Part shown: piece by piece, positions 25,101 to 36,894 of the stretch | Position numbering within the stretch: position 1 is the first letter of the stretch | Layout of the letters: each line of letters opens with the position of its first letter | Source: Membranipora membranacea | Taxonomy: Eukaryota; Bryozoa; Gymnolaemata; Cheilostomatida; Membraniporidae | Length of the DNA: 64,000 bases | Direction: 5' to 3' | NCBI GenBank assembly: GCA_914767715.1 | Contig: OU612067.1 | Coordinates: 15,629,001-15,693,000 of the forward strand | Notes under the pieces: generated by a model | The model's database searches: none | What the model was told of the DNA's origin: nothing | What the model saw: the letters and a program-made list of their open reading frames with translations, nothing else | Program-made: the position numbers and the translations under genes

Positions 25101-27365
25101 CCACCATCTCCTCTATCTAGGTCACCTGATGGCAGAGACGGTTACCAGTCGGAAGAGCTCCACCAACTCATCTATGTCAGTCATCTGTTGGCGGAGCCTG
25201 ATACCAGTCAGAAGAGCTGCACCATCTCCTCTATCTAGGTCACCTGATGGCCGAGACGGCTACCAGTCGGAAGAGCTCCACCAACTCATCTATCTCAGTC
25301 ATCTGTTGGCGGAGCCTGATACCAGTCAGAATAGCTCCACCATCTCCTTTATCTAGGTGACCTGTTGGCCGAGCCTGCTACCAGTCATAAGAGCTCCACC
25401 ATCTCCTCTTTCTTGGTCATCTGTTGGAAGAGCCTGATACCAGTCAGAAGAGCTCCACCATCTCCTATATCTGGGCTACCTGTTGGCAGAGCCTGTTACC
25501 AGTCAGAAGAGCTGCACCATCTCCTATAGCTAGGTCACCTGATGGCAGATACGGTTACCCGTCGGAAGAGCTTCACCAACTCATCTATCTCAGTCATCTG
25601 TTGGCAGAGCCTGATACCAGTGAGAAGACCTTCAGCATCTCCTCTATCAAGGTCACCTGATAGCAGAGCCTGTTACCAGTCAGAAGAGCTCCACCATCTC
25701 CTCTATCTCGGTCACCTGTTGGCAGAGTCTGTTACCAGTTAGAAGACCTCCACCATCTCCACTATCTCGGTCACCTGTTGGCGGAGCATGTTGCAAGTCA
25801 GAAGACCTCCGCCATCTCCTCTAACTAGATCATCTGATGGCAGAGCAAGTTCCACACGGAAGCGCTCTACCAACTCATCTATCTCAGCCATCTGTTGGCA
25901 GAGCCTTATACCAGTCAGAATAGCTCCAACATCTCCTTTACCTAGGTGACCTGTTGGCGGAGCCTGTTACCAGTCAGAAGAGCTACACCATATCCTCAAT
26001 CTCGGTCATCTGTTGGCAGAGCCTGATACCAGTGAGAAAACCTCCAGCATCTCCTCTATCAAGATCACCTGCTGGCAGAGCCTGTTACCAGTCAGCAGAG
26101 CCCCACCGTCACCTCTATTTAGGTCACCTGTTCGCACAGCCAGTCACCAGTGGGAAGAGCTCCACCAACTCATTTATCTCAGTCACCTCTTGGAAGAGCC
26201 TGTTACCAGTCAGAAGAGCTCCACCATCACCTCTATCTAGGTCACCTGTTGGCAGTGCCGGTAACCAGTCGGAAGAGCTCCACTAACTCATATATCTCAG
26301 TTATCTGTTGGCAGAGCATGATACCAGTCAGAGAAGCTAGACCATCTTCTCCATCTTGGTCATCTGTTGGCAGAGCCTGATACGAGTGAGAAGACCTCCA
26401 GCATCTTCTCTATCAACATCACTTGTTGGCAGAGCCTGTTACCAGTTAGCAGAGCTCCACAATCTCCTCTATCTAAGCCACCTGTTGGCAGTGCCGGTTA
26501 CCAGTCAGAAGAGCTCCACAAACTCATCTTTCTCGGTCACCTGTTGGCAGAGCCTGTTACCAGTAGGAAGAGCTCCACCATCTCCTCTATCTAGGTCACC
26601 TTTTGGCAGAGTCTGTTGCCAGTCAGAAGAGCTCCACCACCTCATCTATCTCAGTCACCTTTTGGAAGAGCCTGTTACCAGTCAGAAGACTTCCACCATC
26701 TCCTCTATCTAGGCTACCGGCTGGCAGAGCATGTTACCAGTCAGAAGAGCTCCACCATCTCCTATATCTGGGTTACCTGTTGGCAGAGCCTGTTACCAGT
26801 CAGAAGAGCTCCACCATCTCATCTATCTAGGTCACCTGTTGGCAGTGCCGGTTACCAGTCGGAAGAGCTCCACAAACTCATCTATCTCGGTCACCTGTTG
26901 GCAGAGCCTGTTACCAGTCAGAAGAGCTCCACCATCTCCTCTATCTAGGTCACCTTTTGGCAGAGTCTGTTACCAGTCAGAAGAGCTCCACCATCTGCTC
27001 TATTTCAGTCACCTGTTGGAAGAGCCTGTTACCAGTCAGAAGGCCTCCACCATCTCCTCTATCTAGGTCACCTGCAGGCAGAGCCTGTTACCAGTCAGAA
27101 GAGCTCCACCATCTCCTATATCTGGGTTACCAGTTGGCAGAGCCTGTTTTCAGTCAGAAGAGCTCCACCATATCCTTTATATCAGTCACCTTTTGGCAGA
27201 GCCTGTTACCAGTCAGAAGAGCTGCACCATCTCCTATAGCTAGGTCACCTGATGGCAGATACGGTTACCCGTCGGAAGAGCTCCACCAACTCATCTATCT
27301 CAGTCATCTGTTGGCAGAGCCTGATACCAGTGAGAAGACCTTCAGCATCTCCTCTATCAAGGTCA

Positions 27366-28545
27366 CCTGATAGCAGAGCCTGTTACCAGTCAGAAGAGCT
27401 CCACCATCTCCTCTATCTCGGTCACCTGTTGGCAGAGCATTATACCAGTCAGAAGAGCTCCATCATCTACTCCAGCTGGGTCACCTGTTGGCAGAGGTTG
27501 TTGCCAGTCAGAAGAGCTCCACCAACTCATCTATCTCAGTCATCTGTTGGCGGAGCCTGATACCAGTCAGAATAGCTCCACCATCTCCTTTATCTAGGTT
27601 ACCTGTTCGCCGAGCCTGTTACCAGTCAGAAGAGCTACACCATCTCCTCTATCTCGGTCATCTGTTGGCAGAGCCTGATACCAGTGAGAAGACCTCCAGC
27701 ATCTCCTCTATCAACATCACTTGTTGGTAGAGCCTGTTACCAGTTAGCAGAGCTCCACAATCTCCTCTATCTAGGTCGCCTGTTGGCAGTGCCGGTTACC
27801 AGTCGGAAGAGCTCCACAAACTCATCTATCTCGGTCACCTGTTGGCAGAGCCTGTTACCAGTCAGAAGAGCTCCACCATGTCCTCTATCTAGGTCACCTT
27901 TTGGCAGAGTCTGTTACCAGTCAAAAGAGCTCCACCATCTCATCTATCTCAGTCACCTTTTGGAAGACCCTGTTACCAGTCAGAAGACCTCAACCATCTC
28001 CTCTATCTAGGTCACCGGCTGGCAGAGCATGTTACCAGTCAGAAGAGCTCCACCATCTCCTATATCTGGGTTACCTGTTGGCAGAGCCTGTTACCAGTCA
28101 GAAAAGCTCCACCATATCCTCTATCTCAGTCACCTTTTGGCAGAGCCTGTTACCAGTCAGAAGAGCTGCACCATCTCCTCTATCTAGGTCACCTGATAAC
28201 AGAGACGGTTACCAGTCGGAAGAGCTCCAACAACTCATCTATCTCAGTCATCTGTTGGCAGAGCCTGATACCAGTGAGAAGACCTCCAGCATCTCCTCTA
28301 TCAAGGTCACCTGATGGCAGAGCCTGTTACCAGTCAGAAGACCTCCACCATCTCCTCTATCCAGGTCACCCGCTGACAGAGCCTGTTACCAGTCAGAAGA
28401 CCTCCACCATCTCCTATATCTTGGTTACCTGTTGGCAGAGTCTGTTACCAGACAAAAGAGCTCCACCATATCCTCTATATCAGTCACCTTTTGGCAGAGC
28501 CTGTTACCAGTCAGAAGAGCTGCACCATCTCCTCTATCTAGGTCA
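27366..28545 (+). repeat. Left copy of 1180-bp (20 x 59) tandem duplication within the satellite
   Basis: Almost every position matches the sequence 1180 bases downstream, including rare unit variants such as ATCATCTACTCCAGCTGGG (27471 and 28651). A few single-base differences (for example TTCGCC versus TTGGCC near 27607/28787) show it is a real second copy. Confidence 0.9.
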
Positions 28546-29725
28546 CCTGATAGCAGAGCCTGGTACCAGTCAGAAGAGCTCCACCATCTCCTCTATCTCG
28601 GTCACCTGTTGGCAGAGCATTATACCAGTCAGAAGAGCTCCATCATCTACTCCAGCTGGGTCACCTGTTGGCAGAGGTTGTTGCCAGTCAGAAGAGCTCC
28701 ACCAACTCATCTATCTCAGTCATCTGTTGGCGGAGCCTGATACCAGTCAGAATAGCTCCACCATCTCCTTTATCTAGGTTACCTGTTGGCCGAGCCTGTT
28801 ACCAGTCAGAAGAGCTACACCATCTCCTCTATCTCGGTCATCTGTTGGCAGAGCCTGATACCAGTGAGAAGACCTCCAGCATCTCCTCTATCAACATCAC
28901 TTGTTGGTAGAGCCTGTTACCAGTTAGCAGAGCTCCACAATCTCCTCTATCTAGGTCGCCTGTTGGCAGTGCCGGTTACCAGTCGGAAGAGCTCCACAAA
29001 CTCATCTATCTCGGTCACCTGTTGGCAGAGCCTGTTACCAGTCAGAAGAGCTCCACCATGTCCTCTATCTAGGTCACCTTTTGGCAGAGTCTGTTACCAG
29101 TCAAAAGAGCTCCACCATCTCATCTATCTCAGTCACCTTTTGGAAGACCCTGTTACCAGTCAGAAGACCTCAACCATCTCCTCTATCTAGGTCACCGGCT
29201 GGCAGAGCATGTTACCAGTCAGAAGAGCTCCACCATCTCCTATATCTGGGTTACCTGTTGGCAGAGCCTGTTACCAGTCAGAAAAGCTCCACCATATCCT
29301 CTATCTCAGTCACCTTTTGGCAGAGCCTGTTACCAGTCAGAAGAGCTGCACCATCTCCTCTATCTAGGTCACCTGATAACAGAGACGGTTACCAGTCGGA
29401 AGAGCTCCAACAACTCATCTATCTCAGTCATCTGTTGGCAGAGCCTGATACCAGTGAGAAGACCTCCAGCATCTCCTCTATCAAGGTCACCTGATGGCAG
29501 AGCCTGTTACCAGTCAGAAGACCTCCACCATCTCCTCTATCCAGGTCACCCGCTGACAGAGCCTGTTACCAGTCAGAAGACCTCCACCATCTCCTATATC
29601 TTGGTTACCTGTTGGCAGAGTCTGTTACCAGACAAAAGAGCTCCACCATATCCTCTATATCAGTCACCTTTTGGCAGAGCCTGTTACCAGTCAGAAGAGC
29701 TGCACCATCTCCTCTATCTAGGTCA
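28546..29725 (+). repeat. Right copy of 1180-bp (20 x 59) tandem duplication within the satellite
   Basis: Partner of the preceding block. Homology at this offset is lost after about 29725, where the next unit follows a different variant order. Confidence 0.9.
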
Positions 29726-30724
29726 CCTGATGGCAGAGACGGTTACCAGTCGGAAGAGCTCCACCAACTCATCTATCTCAGTCATCTGTTGGCAGAGCCT
29801 GATACCAGTCAGAATAGCTCCACCATCTCCTTTATCTAGGTGACCTGTTGGCCGAGCCTGTTACCAGTCAGAAGAGCTCCACCATCTCTTCTATCTCGGT
29901 CATCTGTTGGCAGAGCCTGATACCAGTGAGAAGACCTCCAGCATCTCCTCTATCAAGGTCACCTGTTGGCAGTGCCAGTTGCCAGTCATAAGAGCTCCAC
30001 CATCTCCTCTTTCTCGGTCATCTGTTGAAAGAGCCTGATACCAGTCAGAAGAGCTCCACCATCTCCTATATCTGGGCTACCTGTTGGCAGAGCCTGTTAC
30101 CAGTCAGAAGAGCTCCACCATCTCCTCTATGTAGGTCACCTTTTGACAGAGTCTGTTACCAGTCAGAAGAGCTCCACCATCTCCTCTATCTAGGTCACCT
30201 GTTGGCAGAGCCTGTTGCGAGTGAGAAGACCTCCACCATCTCCTTTATTTCAGTCACCTGTTGGCAGAGCCTGTCACTAGTCAGAAGACCTCCACCATTT
30301 CCTCTATATAGGTCACCTATTGGCAGAGACTGCTACCAGTCAGAAGAGCTCCACCACACCTCTCTCTCGGTCACCTGTTGGCAGAGCCTGTTACCAGTCA
30401 TCAGAGCTCCACCATCTCCTCTTTCTCGGTCATCTGTTGGAAGAGCCTGATACCAGTGAGAAGACCTCCACCATCTCCTCTATCTCAGTCACTTGTTGGC
30501 AGAGCATGTTACCAGTCAGAAGAGCTCCACAATCGTCTCTATCTAGGTCACCTGTTGGCAGACCCTGTTATCAGTCATAAGAGCTCCTCCATCTCTTTTA
30601 TATCTGTCACCCTTGTCACCTACCGGTCAGAAGACCTCCACAAACTCCTCTATGTCGGTCACCTGTCGATCAGAGCCTGTTGCCAGTCAGAAGACCCCCA
30701 CCATCTCATCTATCTCAGTCAGTT

Positions 30725-31794
30725 CCATGGTAAGCATGAAATTCCCTCAGTACGAGCCAGGTTTGAAGCAAATCTATTTTTTTAATTAACTCATAAGAAA
30801 CAATTGGGTCCCTATTATCCTTTTTTTGTTGAATTTCAATTCGTATTGTATTATATAATATTATTTATATCAGTAGTGATATTTCAGCAGTGTATAATTT
30901 ACTGAGAGATTAATTGCAAATTACGATCTTATATATATATATATTTACATATTATTTTTATGGGTGGCTGGAGGCATGACCTGTAGAACCCCATTATGGA
31001 TAGAAAACGTGCGCGTGTGATCAGCGATTTATTTGACAAGCAATTTTTGTTTTATTCCATACAGACCTCACCAGTCTCGCCAATCGCAAAGTTGACAAAC
31101 TGGCAAAGTTGAACAAATAAAAGAGCAGTTAGAGGAGTATCTATTGACTATACACCACGGAAACTGCCCCTCCAAAATCTGATAAAATATGTTACCATGA
31201 GCGCAAAACCCTGTACAACCACATCTGCACGACGTTAGCTGTAAGTTGTAGTCACCATATTTCATGTTGTATTGTGGTGAGTCTAAAATGAGCCATGCAG
31301 CATTTGGCCTGAAACATCACGGAACATTTCACTTTTGGATGCAGACCTAGGCAGAGGAGTTATGAGTAGCAATAATCATAGATATGAAATATTTTTTGAA
31401 TACTAAAAAAACTGCTGAGATTTAATTGAAGTGCCGATGATGACCAGTTTAGATGACTAATTAGCCCCCCCCCCCAAGCATAGTAATGAAGTATGTTTTG
31501 CAGGTTAAAGATTATTTGGAGTTCCCAAAGTCAACCACCTTTCAGAATTTAGATTATATTTTTCCTTTTACTATATATTTTTTTAATTTTTTATTACTTC
31601 AGCTTCATTTATAAGATGAATACATAGACCTATTAAAAATAATCCTATCAATTCTAAAGACAAAAACTACTATGTTCTTATGGGTCACTTTGTGTAAAAA
31701 AACTCTCTGTTATCTTCCAGAATCTTCAATCTTGCTATGTGATTTCCACAGACTCCAGGCATGGAATAGCTTAGGAACCTAGGAACCAAGGTTG
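30725..31794. other. Intergenic, 3' of the satellite
   Basis: AT-rich sequence with a TATATA run near 30930-30945 and a C-tract near 31465. A pyrimidine-rich tract ending in CAG at 31750 could be a splice acceptor for the small frame that follows. Nothing else is recognised. Confidence 0.45.
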
Positions 31795-31974
31795 ATGAAG
31801 AAGGGCAAAAATGATGTAGCTCTCAGACTAGAGAGAGAATTGCTGACTCTGTTGACCGACAGCGCAAATGAGAAAGAGTATAGGGAGAGAAAGTACAGAC
31901 TTCTGGAGTCTGATGAATGTCCTTCATATCTTAAATATAAACGGTACACACTCCAAACCTGGTCACCAGAATAA
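31795..31974 (+). CDS. Possible small protein, 59 aa, unrecognised
   Basis: The ATG-initiated frame encodes a highly charged, helix-like peptide (RLERELLTLL, EKEYRERKYRLLE, then CPSYLKYKRYTL). Amino-acid use looks protein-like, unlike the AT-driven frames around it. A good acceptor (ending 31750) precedes it and a consensus donor (CAG|GTAAGT at 31982/31983) follows the stop, so it could be a small coding exon with spliced UTRs, or an exon piece of a decayed gene. No family is recognised. Confidence 0.35.
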   Translation: MKKGKNDVALRLERELLTLLTDSANEKEYRERKYRLLESDECPSYLKYKRYTLQTWSPE

Positions 31975-31982
31975 ACATGTCA

Positions 31983-34816
31983 GGTAAGTTTTCAACAACT
32001 ATTTTGTATCACCCTAATTACCACCTTAACTAAAACCTTATTTAATTTTAGTTTGAGTAAATTTAGTTATTCCGATACCTTGCGACTTGAAGTTGATGGA
32101 AATTGTCCTCTTTGCATTGCCCAACTCTATGCTAAAATGGTGTTGGTGAATATGTGTGCGTATTGATTGCTAAACTCTGACTGATCATCAGAGTTAGCCA
32201 TGAAGATTGTGCTATACATATATTTTTAAGTAATATTCGCAAAGCATAACCTCCACATTATGGTCTTGATTTGGAATAGCCTGTCTTGACAAGCTTTGTT
32301 TAAGCAAAGCTTGTCAAGACAAGTGAACATCCCAACCTCTACACCTACATGTGAAACCTAACTGGCTGACATCACTTTCTTACTGACCGATCAACCAAAT
32401 GAAATTCATTCGTTCTCTCAATCTTTACCTCAAAAAAATTCCAATACAATTCTGCTGTTTTCTTTTGCAGTCTGAACCTATCAATGAGAAGAAATTCCCA
32501 GCTGACTGGATTGCTCGAATCGAATAACTTTAGTTTGCTGCATTCTTGACAGAGTATGTCAGCAACCCTCGATACAATAGAAATTGCCGAAACTTTATTT
32601 AATTGATACAAAAAATATCCTCACTAGTTGAATCAATGTTAGCTGCATTAATCTCTGTCTGATGATGCTACTCGACCATTGTACCTTTTATGTTTCTCCT
32701 GCCTTGTTCAGGTGAGCAGAGATATGTTTTGTCTTCTTGGGATTTCCGTTCGCTTGTCGGATCGGGGTGGACTCAGCTTTTTTTAGTCGAGTGGTCGCCA
32801 TTCAAGTCTCGACTTCTTTGGTGTAGACTATCAGACCACACCACTGCATTTTTTATCTTAATTTTGATCAATTATTTTACTAGAAATTTTCAAGCAGCAA
32901 CCTAACGCACAAAATACACAGTGCAGATTGCACGCATAACAACCAGTGCATGAATTTGAAGGCACATCCAAATTACTATACTATATGTGACGAATCACTT
33001 TCAAAACAATGTGCCTAACTCATTATCCAGAGCCATGAATGATACATTCTTACTGGTGCCAATATCACATTGAAGATGATGATCAATGACGATGTTTCTC
33101 TTATTCTGCTTCCAATAATTAATTTGTGAGTTAAAAAAGTAGCATGGGAATTCCTAGCCAAATCCGCAAATCCGTATCAAAACCTCAAAAGCTGACCAAA
33201 TGTCTGAGCTTTTCTAAAGAGCGCTTACTTGAGAGGAATTTTTTCATCCTCCTATCTTTGTTAGAGTGCAAGGTCACCACCACTCCAAATTCACTGGATT
33301 TGGTCCCCCTTCAGTCAACTGCTGCTGGGTCCCGTTGGGGAGTCATGTCCGCATTGTCAATCCTGAATGATCCCAATTCATGGCCATTGAGCCAACATGG
33401 ACACCTTGTCAAGGTGTGTGAAAGGGATAATATTGTACAGTAGCACATTTTAACAGTGAGAATGTCTTTATAGTTTGACCAATATGTAAATATCAGGGTT
33501 AGAACAAAACTTGACATTACAGCGTGATGTAAGGAATATGTTTGATTAGTAAAAACAATGAATTATGGTATCATGGTAAAATTACGGACAGTGCCAACCT
33601 AAGTGATTGATGGCTTAGTTGAAGCAGAATATTTATTTGTATTATCGTCTCATAAGAATAGTGCTTGTGCAGGAGTTTACTGAATGACTTGTTATCGTAT
33701 CTCGTCAATATTTAACATAATGGCTGCTATCTATCATTAAAGTGGAAGACAACACTGGCACCACTTAATACATATCAAGATGCAATTAACCTTCACCAGT
33801 AGGAAAAATACTCAACAATAGAAATCCAAGGTATAAGCTTTGGATCTGCACCACAGGGCAGTCAGTAGCCCCTCCACCCCATGGCCGCAATAAACTGAAT
33901 TAAGTGTAGAAGCTAATACAATCTCAAAGTAAATGCTTAATTTTTGTTATTGAAAGCAATAATATTGTTTGTGTAGATGATTTTGCAACTGAGATGACTG
34001 TTTATATTATTAAGATTGACACAGCAAAAGATAACTGCTTCGATTCTAGAAAAGAAATCTTTTATACATCATTTTTTTCCAATAATATATTTATTTGGAG
34101 AGTACGGGTATTTGTGTTACTGAAACAAATGGTGGAAGAGAGTTTGTAATGTAAATAACTAAAATTTTCAAATTTAACATTTATTTATAACCTCCAAATT
34201 TAGAAGGAATACATCATTAAGCATCAGATATCAAAATATAACTTTCGTGGTTGTCTGCCACTTTAAGTTCAGCCTTATAAGAGCTCCATCATGACATCCA
34301 GAGAGATCATTAAAGTTAGGCGCATATGAGGGGGTGAACAGGGATTTAAGATATTATAATAATATGACAGAGTTGAGAATAGCCAATTAGACAGCTTGGT
34401 TCATTTTCCATTGGCAATTTCCTTCCAATCATTTATTTATTATTTATTTATAGAGGTTTTCTTAGAAATGTACAGATAACAAAAAGAATTCTATTATAGG
34501 TAACTTGTGGGCATATAATTGTGTACGCATAGTAGACGTTCTAGCTGTGACAAGAAAAAAGAACTGCAACGATTATTTATTTCTTGTCGTGAATGTGAAA
34601 AACTTCTGTTGCTGGTTCATTGATAGAACAAACAGATGATTGCTCCACCTACTGCGCTGCAAACTCTAACAAAAAGGCATCGAGATATGAGCTCCAGGTG
34701 CAAAATAAATGTGATGCCCTTTGTTGATCGAGATTGGGATCAGGTCCATCATAATCAGTTCCTTCCAGTCAGCTTTCTCTAACTACAAAGGTTTGATCAG
34801 TTATTTTTCTCTGCAG
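31983..34816. other. Intergenic with scattered exon-like scraps
   Basis: No intact gene. A strong acceptor (polypyrimidine then TTTTGCAG, ending 32470) is followed by an 18-codon open stretch ending in TAA (32471-32527), which may be a last exon. On the minus strand of the same region an open frame ends at a donor-like GAG|GTAAAG (about 32427). These overlap, so at most one is real. The rest is AT-rich. Confidence 0.4.
32282..32321. repeat. Perfect 17-bp inverted repeat (hairpin)
   Basis: Arms TGTCTTGACAAGCTTTG (32282-32298) and its exact reverse complement (32305-32321) are separated by 6 bases. No terminator role is expected in a metazoan. It could be a fold-back MITE core or a cruciform-forming site. 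Confidence 0.85.
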
Positions 34817-34894
34817 TTCTGCCAGCTCTCAATGATCACAGCGGTATAAAAATTATCAGAATAAATGATGAGGAATTCTGGCGACACAACCCAG
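34817..34894 (+). CDS. Orphan exon-like segment, unrecognised
   Basis: A clean acceptor (TTTTTCTCTGCAG) precedes and a donor-like CCAG|GTATGA follows 78 bases with one open phase reading LPALNDHSGIKIIRINDEEF. Neighbouring exons in matching phase were not found, although the preceding ~130 bases contain an open stretch with protein-like composition. It may be a fragment of a decayed gene. Confidence 0.25.
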
Positions 34895-35917
34895 GTATGA
34901 TTCAAAAGGCTGGAAGACTAAATTGCAATCTTACCCTGAGCAATTTCCAGCCCGGCGCAAGTCCGAGATTGTTTTCCGTGCTGCCTTGATCTCAACTTCA
35001 CAAACTGTCAAAATATTGAAAGAATAAATAATAAAAATGAGAATAAATATTATTCACTATAGCAAACCGCTGCAACATCCGCTACTCCGTGATTGTTTAT
35101 TTGATTGACAGTGGATAAATCACCAACCTAGTTTTACACAACAATCACAGGATACCTCTTGAGAACGCTCACATACACAAGTATCCACACTAAATCTGAG
35201 TCCTAGAGGGCAGTTGTGGGTGTGAGTGAGTCTGGTAGTAGTGTTATAATAATGAGTAAACGTTTCACATTTCTCTTCTGCCAGTTGCATGTAATTGTTC
35301 CTATTGCTCTGACAAGCACAGTTGTTTGCTACAAGATGAAGAATATGGATTTACAATGTAACACAAATCTCATTTTATTTGGCAATATTTCATCAACAGT
35401 TTCTATGTAGTAAACAAAATTGGTACCAGATAACACCTTCCCTTCCCTTCTTCATTCCTGAGGTAAATGATGGTAAAGCCAAAATCCAAATACCAGGATC
35501 GTAGTCTGCAGAGCCTTTAGAATGAGGTCCACAACATGAAACTGCCTTCATGCAGTGACTGTTAAAATTATCACAGAAACAGATCTATCTGGTTAACAAT
35601 AGATTTTACCTTTCGCTTTTGGAGAATGAAGGTACAAACAGCATGACTATTACCAGCGCCACAATCTTTGTCTGCATTGTCTTCATATTGAAGTATCCAA
35701 CAGTACAATGAATGCCGTGTTTGTTACATATTATGATGCAACCCGAATGAATATTATGCTTGGATGACTAAGTCAGTTGCTTGGCTAATATTCACTTTGA
35801 TCTTTGACCGTAGCACTGAAGTATGCGAAATCTACTTTTGGATCATATGCGTGATTGATGAGATCAGGGGCGTATATTCTAAAAAATTTCACTCACTGAC
35901 TTTTCAGAGATGAGCAT
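34895..35917. other. Intergenic, nothing recognised
   Basis: AT-rich sequence with no coding or RNA feature that I can support. Confidence 0.5.
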
Positions 35918-35921
35918 AATA

Positions 35922-35956
35922 ATCGGGCGCAGCCCGATCCACACGCCGTAGGCGTG
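35922..35956. repeat. Two adjacent GC-rich hairpins
   Basis: ATCGGGC-GCA-GCCCGAT (35922-35938) is followed directly by CACGCC-GTA-GGCGTG (35942-35956). The block is strikingly GC-rich and CpG-rich compared with the flanking AT-rich DNA. It probably belongs to the same retroposed unit as the tRNA-like head at 36116-36196. Confidence 0.8.
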
Positions 35957-36115
35957 GCGGGGAAATTTTTGCATATCGGTAGCAAAATAGTGCAAGCAGA
36001 GAGGTATTTCAATAGCTCACTGAGCTGTTGGGTACTTTCAGAAAACAACTCAATAGCAGTAGAAGATTACGGTAAAAATGCTCCAGTTATAAAGCTACCA
36101 TTTGAAAAAAAACTG

Positions 36116-36196
36116 ACAATGATGGTATTCGAACCCACAACAAACTTATTAACAGTGATTATAAGGCAGCCGCTCTACACACTGAGCTATACAGCC
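36116..36196 (-). mobile_element. tRNA-derived SINE head (A and B boxes, minus strand)
   Basis: On the minus strand the sequence starts GGCTGTATAGCTCAGTGTGT with a good A box and D-arm (GCTC...GAGC). It has an anticodon-loop-like CTTATAA and then a B box GGGTTCGAATACC. The acceptor and anticodon stems do not pair, so it is a tRNA-derived SINE head or dead tRNA copy. A functional tRNA is excluded. The SINE body would extend to lower coordinates, toward the GC-rich hairpins at 35922-35956. Confidence 0.6.
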
Positions 36197-36394
36197 ATTC
36201 ACGGATATCTGTGGGCCGTGAGTGTTAATATACGCCACTGGATGAGATTCGTTTATTGAGACACATTAAAGTTCTAATCAAATTGCGCTATGACAAAAAC
36301 AACTTTTTGTATTTTGTAGACAAAAACCTAGTTGCTAGTCTTGGATGAATTTTACAATTTGAGCATAGGACTGGGACTATCTGGGGTAAGCATC

Positions 36395-36475
36395 ATGGAC
36401 AGCATCGAACCCACAACTCCTGTGGCATCATTGCGCCATCTCACCATGCCCACTGCCAGGCGATACCTTTCTTCA
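36395..36475 (-). mobile_element. Second tRNA-like B-box region (diverged SINE)
   Basis: On the minus strand, GATGGCGCAATG is followed 20-odd bases later by TGTGGGTTCGATGC, an A-box-like and B-box-like pair. It is more diverged than the head at 36116-36196 and in the same orientation, suggesting a second SINE insertion or a tandem dimer. Confidence 0.35.
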
Positions 36476-36894
36476 CAGCTAGAGCTAAATTATGGCAGTT
36501 TGTACACAATAAGTTCAACATCCAGTAAGTATTTAGATGACAAATGTAAGGAACAAACCGAATGCATGCCAACCATGTCTGTCCATTTGCTTCAACGTCC
36601 GGGAAAATAAAAATTAGTAATAAATGATATTGTGCCATTTAGTTTCAATTTAGAGGGATTCCAAAGTTTCAAACACTGTCATGCTCAAATGCCTTCAAAC
36701 TGCCCTGAATAGGTTTGGAAATATGTCCTAGCCTCAAATTTGACATTATTTTATATTCAGTATATTGGAGTTGTAAAAACCTACATTTTTTTTGGACCAA
36801 TATAATCAAGAAAATATAACCTAGGATCAGATAACTCCTTCCTAGGACCAAGGGTTATTTCCTTTCCTCCTGTCACCGAGTGCTAGTATTTCAG

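Larger units (their letters stand above)
19117..30724 (+). repeat. Giant 59-bp minisatellite, about 195 units, with higher-order structure
   Basis: The consensus unit starts TCACCTGTTGGCAGAGCCTG, continues TTACCAGTCAGAAGAGCTCC and ends ACCATCTCCTCTATCTAGG (59 bp). The array is continuous over 11.6 kb with unit variants (for example GGCAGTGCCGG, ACTCATCTATCTC, CCTTTTGG) that recur in fixed order, so blocks of many units have been copied. The clearest is an exact 1180-bp (20-unit) tandem duplication, about 27366-28545 and 28546-29725, with very few mismatches. Blocks near 20.4-21.6 kb recur near 23.7-25.0 kb (offset about 3.3 kb), and part recurs near 26.4 kb. Because 59 is not a multiple of three, long open frames appear in several phases and repeat every 177 bases. 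They reflect the DNA repeat and are not called genes. The edges are diverged. Confidence 0.97.

Noticed and set aside
19117..30724. CRISPR array
   Set aside because: Units are head-to-tail without unique spacers, and the context is eukaryotic.
19087..30785. Dozens of 60-190 codon open frames with repeated Ser/Pro/Leu-rich peptides
   Set aside because: They occur in several overlapping phases of the same 59-bp DNA repeat and recur every 177 bases (3 x 59). This is the expected shadow of a repeat with a length not divisible by three; there is no consistent start, splice site or single favoured frame.
36116..36196. Functional tRNA-Ile (anticodon TAT) on the minus strand
   Set aside because: A and B boxes are good, but the acceptor stem does not pair and the anticodon stem has mismatches, so it is a tRNA-derived SINE or dead copy.
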